Below, in pieces: positions 42,001 through 50,424 of a stretch of DNA of 64,000 nucleotides; position 1 is the stretch's first letter, and each line of letters begins with the position of its first letter. The stretch comes from Atriophallophorus winterbourni (lineage: Eukaryota; Platyhelminthes; Trematoda; Plagiorchiida; Microphallidae), in NCBI GenBank assembly GCA_013407085.1, contig JACCGJ010002534.1, positions 62,001-126,000 of the forward strand, read 5' to 3'. The position numbers and the translations under genes were made by a program. The notes under the pieces are model-generated. The model saw nothing but the letters and a program-made list of their open reading frames with translations. It searched no databases and was not told the origin of the DNA.

Positions 42001-42576
42001 TTAGGTGTGATGTTCGTTAATCCTTATCCGCTGCAAAACCGAACGCCAGATAGTTGAGATATCCGCCCCATCCACCTTGTTCACCGCATTCGCCCCAGCC
42101 TTTGTTATTTCAACAGCCTCGGCGTGAAGTCTTTCCCTATAAGATTTCACACCCCGTCTTATCACTTTCACGTTATCAAGATCTACGCTGTGTCCAGTGT
42201 CTAACACGTGTTCAGCTAGGGCAGAATCCCGAATCAGTGATTGATATTCACTGGGATTGCGGGGTCGCTTTCCCACTCGTTTCCTGTGTTCGTTTACCCT
42301 AGTGCAGAGTTCTCTAGACGTTTGTCCAATGTAAACACCAGCGCAACCCTTGCAGTTGATTTTGTAGATGCAGTTCGTCGCACAACCTAAAGGAGTCTTA
42401 TCTTTGAGATGCATTAATACGGAGCGGAGAGTTCTACCTGCCTTATATGTAACTCTAATACCTGCGCTATTCAACATTCGACTTATTCCTTCGGAGGCGC
42501 TTTTGACATACGGTAGAGATACCGTAGCTCGCCAAACTTTTTCCGTCTTCGGTTGCGGATGTTTAACTCGGTTCAA
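42001..42576 (-). pseudogene. PLE-2 GIY-YIG endonuclease, copy 1
   Basis: 191 open codons: KVWRATVSLPYVKSASEGISRML, CIYKINCKGCAGVYIGQT with the CxxC pair and YIG, LCTRVNEHRKRV with conserved Arg and His, SALAEHVLDTGHSVDL, and HAEAVEITKAGANAVNK with the conserved Glu. It is separated from the RT frame by two single-base losses in short homopolymers (near 42600 and 42719) compared with copy 2. The nuclease itself appears intact and starts at an internal ATG only because of the frameshift. Confidence 0.85.
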
Positions 42577-42700
42577 CTGGCGCTTAATTAAGCTTTGGGG
42601 TAACCATGATTTGCAAGTCGGCGACTGACTTCTTCATGAGCTCGTCTCTTATCTGCATCATCGCTGCAAAGGCGGTCAACCTTGTAGAATAGCGATTTTG

Positions 42701-43762
42701 CTATGGACTGAAATACCCTTTAGGGTGCGCAGATGTGAATCTCAAAATGGCATCCGTGTCGATAGGCTTACGATATACCGTTGTTCTTATCTTGCCGTTG
42801 TCTTTTTGCGCGAGACAGTCCAAGAACGGAAGTGTCCCTTCCGTAGACTCGGTTTCTTTTGTGACCTGGATTTTTGGATTCAAACTATTGAGATAACTAT
42901 GAAATGCTTCTAGTCTGTTTCGCTTTATGATGACGAATGTATCGTCGACATAGCGCCACCATATCTTTGGTTTTAACGCTTCGTTTCTCAAAGCTATCTC
43001 TTCGAAGTGCTCCATGTACATATTCGCTAGCACTGGAGAAATGGGTGAGCCCATCGCTAAACCATCGTTTTGCTTGTATAGCTGTCCATTAAATAAGAAG
43101 TGGTTCATATTTAGACAAATTGCTACACCGTTGATGATTTGTTGTACACTCAAGTTGGTACGATCCTTCAGGGTCATATCGGAGTTGAGTGATTTCCTCA
43201 CTAATTCTAAAGCGCTTGTAGTGTCAACATTCGTGAACAAGGAGCTTACGTCAAAACTAACCATCATCTCATCCTCCCCAATTGTTACGGTACTTAAGCG
43301 ACGAACAAAATCAAACGATTTCTTAATAAAAGAATTCGTGTTACCAACTAATGGTTTCAAAAGCTGAGCAAGGTGCTTAGCCAATTCGTGTGTTGGGGAT
43401 CCAATGCCGTCTACAATGGGCCTTAAGGGGATGCCTGCCTTATGTATTTTCGGAAGTCCATAGAACCTGGGTGTCTGAGCAGATTTTGGGTAGAGCATGA
43501 ACCATAATCTTTGACCAAGGTTTTCCTTAATTCCTCGCAGGTATCTTGAAACAACCCTCTTACGGTTATTCATAATGGTCGTAGCTCTAAGGTTGTCAAT
43601 AACCTGATACGGACCTTCAGCAAGGTGTGACTCTGCCTTATCTCTATAATCACTTTTAGAAAGAATCACAGTTGCTTTGCCTTTATCTGCCTTAGTGATC
43701 ACTATTTCCTCTTCTTTTCGCAATTTAAGAAGTGCTTGTTGTTCATCTCGAGTAAGGTTCAT
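42701..43762 (-). CDS. PLE-2 reverse transcriptase, 353 codons
   Basis: PLE reverse transcriptase, related to telomerase RT. Residues: VITKADKGKATVIL (21-34), RFYGLPKIHK (99-108, a PLE hallmark), RPIVDGIGSPTHELAKHLA, motif A MVSFDVSSLFTNV (167-179), motif B GLAMGSPISPVLAN (234-247), motif C WWRYVDDTFVI (268-278) and GTLPFLDCL. The three catalytic Asp are present. The ATG at 43762 overlaps the stop of the preceding N-terminal frame as GGATGA, so in the intact family the two probably form one ORF. It ends at a frameshift (HPKGYFSP; copy 2 reads HPKRVFQSI). Confidence 0.85.
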   Translation of the reverse strand: MNLTRDEQQALLKLRKEEEIVITKADKGKATVILSKSDYRDKAESHLAEGPYQVIDNLRATTIMNNRKRVVSRYLRGIKENLGQRLWFMLYPKSAQTPRFYGLPKIHKAGIPLRPIVDGIGSPTHELAKHLAQLLKPLVGNTNSFIKKSFDFVRRLSTVTIGEDEMMVSFDVSSLFTNVDTTSALELVRKSLNSDMTLKDRTNLSVQQIINGVAICLNMNHFLFNGQLYKQNDGLAMGSPISPVLANMYMEHFEEIALRNEALKPKIWWRYVDDTFVIIKRNRLEAFHSYLNSLNPKIQVTKETESTEGTLPFLDCLAQKDNGKIRTTVYRKPIDTDAILRFTSAHPKGYFSP

Positions 43763-44604
43763 CCTTTCTGGTTGTTGTTTTTGATAATACTAGATATACC
43801 GTTTCGTAGCGCATCTGCCTGATTTTCGGGTAGCTGGTTGAGGGCGGATTCTACGCAAGGAATAACATCCTCAGCTTTTAAGAATTTTGTACTTAACGAG
43901 AAGTTTAAACCCTTTTCAAACAATCTTTGTTCGGTTTGCGATAGCGGCCTATCTGATAAATTAAATACTTTAGAATATTGTCGAGCCCCGTCATCAAAAG
44001 AACTAGCAGAGGTACATTTATCTTTCGAAGTTAATAAAGTGCTGAACTTACGTACTTGTCTTTCTTTTATGTGTTCCGTCTGTGCGGCCAAAACCTCGGC
44101 GTGTTATCCACAAATGTTGCAGAAATCCACTTCAGATAACACATGTCGCAATTCGGACTTCAAACTGGAGGCTTTCGATCGCGCGTTTGTCAGGTTTTCA
44201 TTGGTCCTGTGGATCCTTTGTTTTAAGAACACTTTGGATGCGTTTTCGGCAGCCTTCCGAGAATTGCGTGAATTATCCGGAGGTTTGACCACCAGGTCCC
44301 TTGGTATGATCCTATTCTGCTGGCATCTCAAGTTGTAGATGCGATGATTATACCATTTCGCTTCCGTCTCGGCTGTTCGTACCAACTCGCTGGCCAGTTT
44401 GCGAACTCGAGGCTCGTAGTAGTCAGCAAAGTATTTGAATATATTCGAGACCGATCGGGAGTCCATAATCATGAAAATAGAGTTTGCAATGAATCGGTTA
44501 TAATAAGTTTTTGGTAACGTTTCGCTTCTGAACACAGAAGCTTCGTCAGACCAAGGGTGTCGATACGAACAGTGTTGAGGTTTAAATGGCATTCTCTTGA
44601 CCAA
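43759..44604 (-). pseudogene. PLE-2 N-terminal domain (one in-frame stop)
   Basis: Two minus-strand frames in phase: 44104-44604 (YFADYYEPRVRKLASELVR, SKVFLKQRIHRTNENLTNARS, basic and helical) and 43759-44091 (TEHIKERQVRKFSTLL, FNLSDRPLSQTEQRLFEKG, LKAEDVIPCVESALNQLP), parted by a TAA after DFCNICG. The start overlaps the right-hand hammerhead: SDEASVFRSETLPK is the translation of the ribozyme core, so the true start is uncertain. The second half is the part retained in all the deletion derivatives. Confidence 0.75.
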
Positions 44605-45915
44605 TCCTGATTTCTCTAAGCTAGACAGGGGAGATCAAGATAATTGATCAACACCTCCTAATTGCTGTGTTCATCCCTAATTATTTATTAATTGCACAGG
44701 TCAGCGTCTGCTGACACTGCTTACGTAACCATGTGCGTATTAGGTGTGATGTTCGTTAATCCTTATCCGCTGCAAAACCGAACGCCAGATAGTTGAGATA
44801 TCCGCCCCATCCACCTTGTTCACCGCATTCGCCCCAGCCTTTGTTATTTCAACAGCCTCGGCGTGAATTCTTTCCCTATAAGATTTCACACCCCGTCTTA
44901 TCACTTTCACGTTATCAAGATCTACGCTGTGTCCAGTGTCTAACACGTGTTCAGCTAGGGCAGAATCCCGAATCAGTGATTGATATTCACTGGGATTGCG
45001 AGGTCGCTTTCCCACTCGTTTCCTGTGTTCATTTACCCTAGTGCAGAGTTCTGTAGACGTTTGTCCAATGTAAACACCAGCGCAACCCTTGCAGTTGATT
45101 TTGTAGATGCAGTTCGTCGCACAACCTAAAGGAGTCTTATCTTTGAGATGCATTAATACGGAGCGGAGAGTTCTACCTGCCTTATATGTAACTCTAATAC
45201 CTGCGCTATTCAACATTCGACTTATTCCTTCGGAGGCGCTTTTGACATACGGTAGAGATACCGTAGCTCGCCAAACTTTTTCCGTCTTCAGTTGCGGATG
45301 TTTAACTCGGTTCAACTGGCGCTTAATTAAGCTCTTGGGGTAACCATGATTTGCAAGTCGGCGATTGACTTCTTCATGAGCTTGTCTCTTATCTGCATCA
45401 TCGCTGCAAAAGCGGTCAACCTTGTAGAATAGCGATTTTGCTATGGACTGAAATACCCTTTTAGGGTGCGCAGATGTGAATCTCAAAATGGCATCCGTGT
45501 CGATAGGCTTACGATATACCGTTGTTCTTATCTTGCCGTTGTCTTTTTGCGCGAGACAGTCCAAGAACGGAAGTGTCCCTTCCGTAGACTCGGTTTCTTT
45601 TGTGACCTGGATTTTTGGATTCAAACTATTGAGATAACTATGAAATGCTTCTAGTCTGTTTCGCTTTATGATGACGAATGTATCGTCGACATAGCGCCAC
45701 CATATTTTTGGTTTCAACGCTTCGTTTCTCAAAGCTATCTCTTCAAAGTGCTCCATGTACATATTCGCTAGCACTGGAGAAATGGGTGAGCCCATCGCTA
45801 AACCATCGTTTTGCTTGTATAGCTGTCCATTAAATAAGAAGTGGTTCATATTTAGACAAATTGCTACGCCGTTGATGATTTGTTGTACACTCAAGTTGGT
45901 ACGATCCTTCAGGGT
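44431..45915 (-). mobile_element. PLE-3: second tandem PLE copy, 5' part replaced
   Basis: Same unit as PLE-2 from its non-coding end through nuclease and the last half of RT, then an abrupt jump at 45915-45920 from RT text to nuclease text (GGGTCCAATG junction). The N-terminal domain and RT motif A are missing. It is the most intact PLE coding copy in the window downstream of that junction. Confidence 0.8.
44511..44554 (-). ncRNA. hammerhead ribozyme motif in PLE (right copy)
   Basis: Identical to the motif at 41772-41815 and exactly 2739 bp away, same strand. It lies just upstream of, and is read through by, the PLE-2 N-terminal frame. Confidence 0.65.
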
Positions 45916-45975
45916 CCAATGTAAACACCAGCGCAACCCTTGCAGTTGATTTTGTAGATGCAGTTCGTCGCACAA
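44740..45975 (-). CDS. PLE-3 partial RT plus intact GIY-YIG nuclease, 411 codons
   Basis: One continuous frame without the frameshifts of PLE-2. The first 20 residues come from rearranged nuclease DNA read in another frame. Then TLKDRTNLSVQQII, motif B GLAMGSPISPVLAN (58-71), motif C WWRYVDDTFVI (92-102), GTLPFLDCL, KSLFYKVDRFCSDD, then the nuclease: CIYKINCKGCAGVYIGQT (289-306), LCTRVNEH (310-317), AEHVLDTGHS (341-350) and HAEAVEI (371-377). Motif A is missing, so there is no polymerase, but the nuclease could be made. Compared with PLE-2 it reads QTSTEL for QTSREL. Confidence 0.85.
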   Translation of the reverse strand: MCDELHLQNQLQGLRWCLHWTLKDRTNLSVQQIINGVAICLNMNHFLFNGQLYKQNDGLAMGSPISPVLANMYMEHFEEIALRNEALKPKIWWRYVDDTFVIIKRNRLEAFHSYLNSLNPKIQVTKETESTEGTLPFLDCLAQKDNGKIRTTVYRKPIDTDAILRFTSAHPKRVFQSIAKSLFYKVDRFCSDDADKRQAHEEVNRRLANHGYPKSLIKRQLNRVKHPQLKTEKVWRATVSLPYVKSASEGISRMLNSAGIRVTYKAGRTLRSVLMHLKDKTPLGCATNCIYKINCKGCAGVYIGQTSTELCTRVNEHRKRVGKRPRNPSEYQSLIRDSALAEHVLDTGHSVDLDNVKVIRRGVKSYRERIHAEAVEITKAGANAVNKVDGADISTIWRSVLQRIRINEHHT

Positions 45976-46130
45976 CCTAAAGGAGTCTTATCTTTGAGAT
46001 GCATTAATACGGAGCGGAGAGTTCTACCTGCCTTATATGTAACTCTAATACCTGCGCTATTCAACATTCGACTTATTCCTTCGGAGGCGCTTTTGACATA
46101 CGGTAGAGATACCGTAGCTCGCCAAACTTT
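45916..46130 (-). mobile_element. third PLE nuclease fragment at a scrambled junction
   Basis: Reads KVWRATVSLPYVKSASEGI through CIYKINCKGCAGVYIG on the minus strand, nearly identical to PLE-2 and PLE-3, then joins at 46131 to the hammerhead region of a derivative unit (TTTCTGGTCACGTTTCGC). Both edges are internal to known units, which points to recombination or template switching within the array. Confidence 0.75.
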
Positions 46131-46585
46131 TTTTCTGGTCACGTTTCGCTCCTGACACAGAAGCTTCGTCAGACTAAGTGGGTCAGTACGAACAGACATC
46201 AAGCTTGGATTCCATTCACATGACGAATCCTAAACTGACTAACAACTTCACAGGCAACGGTAAGTTCTCCGCTCATCATGTTGAACAGTAGAGATCAATA
46301 TCAACTGAGGCACCACCACTCCCCACGTACCACATAATCATTTAATTTATTTGGTCTTGGTTGGTGTGAAAGTCGGCTTAGCTCGATTTACTACTCAATG
46401 CACACACTTGGGGTCACGCACTGTAATAATTTTCCGCTGCAGAAACGGACGCCAGATTGTTGAGATATCAGCCACATCCACCTTAGTGACTGCCTTCTTA
46501 CCTGCATTGTTATATCAGCGCCTCAGCGAGAAGTTGTTCCATGTGTGGTATTACCCCTCGCTTCATCAATTCTACGTGATCAAGA
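46131..46585 (-). repeat. PLE derivative unit, left part, interrupted by CR1-6
   Basis: Continues the derivative pattern (GATATCAGCC near 46463) with an intact CTGACGA core on the minus strand near 46170. It stops at GTGATCAAGAT, where CR1-6 inserted; the unit resumes at about 47827 with AAGATCAAAGCTGTG. Confidence 0.75.
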
Positions 46586-47826
46586 TTCAAGATTCAAGAT
46601 TTAAGTTTTATGGTCGAAAAAGCAACTAACTTTACAATAATCACAGGGTGGAAATATAGTTAAAAATGTATATATATACGTATAAATAAAATCAAAATCA
46701 ATGGGACAATGATAGCCTATTGATAGTTTGGGGCAAAATTCGGATTACCTCTCATATAATCGTTAAGTTTTGATTTGAATATAGATAAACTGTTTGAGCT
46801 TACCAAATCGGAAGGTAGGGAATTCCAAACAAAGCACACACGTACGGAATAAAAATACCTGCGTCAGTTCCGTTTGGAATGTGGTATTTCCAACTTGCAA
46901 CCATGGCCACGGCTGTTGCTTGAAGTTCGAAGGTGGAATAATATATCCAGGGGTTGGGAAACAGTAGTTAGTATTTTGTATGAGAGGATGAGAACACCTC
47001 GCATTCTCCTTTGTGCAAGTTTCCTCATTTCCAGTTGTCTGAGTCGCCTGGCGAATGACATATTTTCGAGACCAATGACAAGCTTAGAAGCTCTCCGGTA
47101 TATGCGATTCAGGAGTAAGTGGTCTTTTTGGAGCCATGGTGTCCGGGCTTGTGCGGCATAATCTAGAACCGGGTGTATATATGTATTCATCATGAGAGGA
47201 AAACACCCCGGGGAAAAACGTCCAAATATCCACCGTAGCATGCCGAGCAGCCGAAACGCGCTTTTGTAAACGGTTTCGCATTGTAGACCATTTTTCAAAC
47301 TGCCGCAAATCCAGACACCTAGGTCCTTTTCTTTTTCAGTGTACTCCAGGTTTATGTCGCCGAGCTTGTATGGATAGGAAAAGCCAAGGTCACGACCAAT
47401 CTGAATCATCAACGACTTTTGCATATTTAATGACAGTTTATTTTCAGATGACCAGTTGAACAAAGCAATCAAATCGTTTTGCAGCAAGATGCAATCGTCA
47501 GCATTTCTGATTTGCCTCCATACTTTTATATCGTCAGCAAACAAAACCATCTTACTATCATTTGGTAGTGGTATATCGTTCATATAGACTAGAAACAGTA
47601 TTGGTCCAAGCACTGAGCCTTGTGGAACTCCGCTAGTGACATCGATGTTCTTCGATAATAGGCAGTCCACACGAACTCGGATGTGTCTGTTGCTGAGGTA
47701 ATCTCTTAGCAATTCGTATAGTCTTCCAACAACACCGTGTTTCTTTAGCTTGTTCAAGAGTAAATTGTGATCAACTCTGTCGAACGCTTTAGAAATATCC
47801 AGGTAGCACGCATGAATACAGCCCCC
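46586..47826 (-). mobile_element. CR1-6: 5'-truncated CR1-like insertion in a PLE unit
   Basis: The 3' end is at the left with (CAAGATT)-type repeats, as in CR1-2. The reading on the minus strand is RT from motif A onward and a C-terminal region. Target sequence AAGATCAA appears on both sides of the insertion, so a short duplication is likely. The element is the closest relative of CR1-2 in the window by its tail. Confidence 0.8.
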
Positions 47827-47862
47827 CGCATGAAGATCAAAGCTGTGTCCTGTGCGGAGCAC
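46864..47862 (-). CDS. CR1-6 reverse transcriptase fragment fused to PLE flank, 332 codons
   Basis: The first 14 residues (MLRTGHSFDLHAGG) come from PLE nuclease sequence in frame (compare HVLDTGHSVDL of PLE-2); the CR1 text then starts at motif A, ACYLDISKAFDRVDH (18-32). Motif B SGVPQGSVLGPILF (77-90), motif C LFADDIKVW (107-115), LLGMLRWIFGRFSPG, YIHPVLDYAAQARTPW and RIYRRASKLVIGL follow. The RT fingers are missing, so polymerase activity is unlikely. The fusion is an accident of insertion but leaves a long open frame. Confidence 0.85.
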   Translation of the reverse strand: MLRTGHSFDLHAGGCIHACYLDISKAFDRVDHNLLLNKLKKHGVVGRLYELLRDYLSNRHIRVRVDCLLSKNIDVTSGVPQGSVLGPILFLVYMNDIPLPNDSKMVLFADDIKVWRQIRNADDCILLQNDLIALFNWSSENKLSLNMQKSLMIQIGRDLGFSYPYKLGDINLEYTEKEKDLGVWICGSLKNGLQCETVYKSAFRLLGMLRWIFGRFSPGCFPLMMNTYIHPVLDYAAQARTPWLQKDHLLLNRIYRRASKLVIGLENMSFARRLRQLEMRKLAQRRMRGVLILSYKILTTVSQPLDILFHLRTSSNSRGHGCKLEIPHSKRN

Positions 47863-48825
47863 GTGTTCAGCTAGTTATAAATTTCTTATCAGTGATCGAT
47901 ACTCCCTGGAATTTCGTGGCTGCTTACTGATTCGATTTTTTATTGCTGTTGTTTCTTCATTATATTGGATATATAGTTGCGTGGTGCACCTGCCTTATTT
48001 TTCGTTAGCTGATTTATGGTAGTTTTACGCATGGAATTTTATCTTCAGCCTTTAAACCCTTTGTACTTAGTTTGAAGTGTAAGCCAGTTTACAACAATCT
48101 TTGTTTGAACTGCTGGAGTGGCCGATCTGATAAGTTCATCACTTCGAGTAATATTTAGCGCCGTAATGACAAATGTTCTTGACCGATCAGGAAAACATAA
48201 TCTCGAAAAATTGCTGAAAATTCCTGTACTCGAATAAAGCCATTTTTCTTCTTCTTCTTCTTGTTCAATCAAAGTTTGCAATGAATCGGTGTGAACAGTT
48301 TTCTGGTCATGTTTCGCTTCTGACACAAAAGCTTCGTCAAACTAAGTGTGTCAGTACGAACAGACATCAAGGTTGGATTCCATTCACATGACAAATACAA
48401 AACTGACTAAAAACTTCACAGACAACGGTGGGTTCTCCGCTCATCAAGTTAGACAGGCGAGATCAATATCAACTGAGGCACCACCACCCCCACGTACCGC
48501 ATAATCCCTTAATTTGTTTAGTCTTGGTTGGTATGAAAGGCCGATTAGCTCGATTGACTTTTCCACGCGCACACTTATGGTCACGCACGGTAATAAATTT
48601 TCGCTATTGAAACGGACCCCATGTTGTTGAGATATCAGCCACATCCATCTTAGTGAATGCAATCTTACCAGCATTGTTATATCAACGCCTCAGCGAGAAG
48701 TTGTTCCATGTATGGTTTTACCCCTCGCTTCATTAATTCTACGTGATCAAGATCAACGCTGTGGCCTGTGCGAAGCACGTGTTCAGCTAGTTATGAATAC
48801 CTTTTCAGTGATTGATACTCACTGG
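47827..48825 (-). repeat. PLE derivative units left of CR1-7A
   Basis: Derivative-unit sequence with GATATCAGCC at 48631. It contains a 60-bp insert at about 48208-48270 (TTGCTGAAAATTC ... a CTT run), which also occurs left of copies B and C and right of C, but not left of copy D. The hammerhead core has C3 changed (minus strand TTGACGA near 48337). Confidence 0.75.
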
Positions 48826-49347
48826 TATTTATTCAATCATAGATTTATTCATAGATTATATGCAGGTAAAAAGCTATGCTTTACAAGACCCACAAAAATG
48901 TACATCGGGTCGAATGGTAAAAAATATCAAAATATTGTTAGATTATTGTCAAACATAAAGAATATACTTTTTCATGTGGATATCTAGTGATTTTTGAAAA
49001 CTTCAACAGTTCCAGATTGTACCACATGAGTAGGTAAACTGTTCCACAGTTGCACATTGCGAACGGAAAATGCATATTTGCGGCAGTTCAACCTGCTATT
49101 TTGTTGGTGAAGTTTTAATTGGTGACCTCGCAGATGTGTGTTATGGGAAAAAATGAAACAAATGACCGCAAGGATGATTTGTTTGATTAAGCACTGTCCA
49201 AATGAAGATTAGTGCTCCTCGTTTCCGTCTGTATTCGGCCGAATGCAAATTCAATAATTTAAGTCTTCTTTCGTATGGATAATTTGATATTCCCAGGACG
49301 AGTTTTGTCGCTCTGCGCTGTGGAGTTTCTAATAGCAGAATATCTTT

Positions 49348-50424
49348 TTACAACCAAGGATCCCCTGCCGGCATAGCATATTGAACATGAGGACGGATGT
49401 ACGTTGAAATCAATTTGCAGACAATATTGGGGTCAAACGAACCTAGGACTCTTTTAAGGAGACCCAAGTTGTTTTCAGCTTTGCAGGCAGCCAGTCGACA
49501 TTGCATTGAGTTTCCTAAGTCTGATTGGATAATCACACCTAAATCTTTTTCGGAGGAGGCGGGTTTAATAACAGTGCGACCAAGATAATATTCTTTGCTC
49601 GACTTGCTGTTGAGAGACAATAGGCTGCATTTCGAAGCATTCAGGGGCATTTCGTTGTCTATGGACCAAGTGTGAATCATATCGAGATCCCGTTGCAGGT
49701 TCTGCGTGTCGTCTGTGGAGTCTATCTTGCGCCAAAGCTTTGCGTCATCAGTGAAAATAAGCACGGACGACTTTAATACAGTAGGCAAGTCGTTTATATA
49801 TATTAAAAACAAAAGCGGTCCGAGGACTGATCCTTGTGGGACACCACGGGCAACTATAATCGACTCGGATAGTTCGATTTTGACTCTCACGTACATCTCA
49901 CGAGATATCAACCATTCTTTAATCCATGCATGGAGTTTACCCTGTACTCCGTAGGTGAGTAGTTTCGACGAAAGTATTTCGTGATTCACACGATCGAAGG
50001 CTTTTGAGAAATCGATATAAATTACGTCCACGGAGTGGCCGGCATCCAGTAGCTCAGACCAAGATTCTTTTGCTAATAGCAAGTTTGTCAGACAGGATCG
50101 TTTTTTCCTGAATCCATGCTGTGCCTCGGAGATTAAATTATTAATCTCAAAGTGATTCCGTAAGGCATCAGCTATTATGGACTCCATTACTTTGGATAGA
50201 GTTGGTAATAACGCTATCGGGCGATAGTTTAAAGGATCATTTCTTCTACCACCCTTGTAGATCGGACTAATCAGGGCAGTTTTCCAAGTTTCTGGTACAA
50301 AGATCTGCTCGAACATCATCGTGAATACGTCAGATGTCGGTATTACCAACTCGGAAGATAGATTGTGCAAAATGTTTGCGTGTATATTGTCTATACCGGG
50401 TGAGCCTGTTCTCTTCATCGTCAT
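49348..50424 (-). CDS. CR1-7A reverse transcriptase, 358 codons (FTDD active site)
   Basis: Residues: GSPGIDNIHANIL (7-19), SPIYKGGRRNDPLNYRP (53-69), HGFRKKRSCLTN (103-114), motif A YIDFSKAFDRV (136-146), motif B ARGVPQGSVLG (192-202), motif C LIFTDDAKLW (222-231). The Ala of the usual FADD is Thr in every copy here. A TAA follows GDPWL; beyond it the C-terminal block KDILLL...RRATKLVLGISNYPYERRLK can be read in the same frame, so the stop is a nonsense change shared by all four copies. Upstream the frame is broken from the endonuclease by a G6 run (G7 in copy C). Confidence 0.85.
   Translation of the reverse strand: MTMKRTGSPGIDNIHANILHNLSSELVIPTSDVFTMMFEQIFVPETWKTALISPIYKGGRRNDPLNYRPIALLPTLSKVMESIIADALRNHFEINNLISEAQHGFRKKRSCLTNLLLAKESWSELLDAGHSVDVIYIDFSKAFDRVNHEILSSKLLTYGVQGKLHAWIKEWLISREMYVRVKIELSESIIVARGVPQGSVLGPLLFLIYINDLPTVLKSSVLIFTDDAKLWRKIDSTDDTQNLQRDLDMIHTWSIDNEMPLNASKCSLLSLNSKSSKEYYLGRTVIKPASSEKDLGVIIQSDLGNSMQCRLAACKAENNLGLLKRVLGSFDPNIVCKLISTYIRPHVQYAMPAGDPWL

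Larger units (their letters stand above)
41691..44430 (-). mobile_element. PLE-2: full-length Penelope-like element in tandem register
   Basis: A 2739-bp unit whose left part (from 41694) is repeated from 44433 with very few differences, the head-to-tail layout usual for PLEs. Read on the minus strand: hammerhead region, N-terminal domain, RT, GIY-YIG nuclease, non-coding end with a GCACAGGTCAGCGTCTGCTGAC block near 41955. Coding is broken by one stop and two or three frameshifts, but all domains are present. No intron was recognised. Confidence 0.85.
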
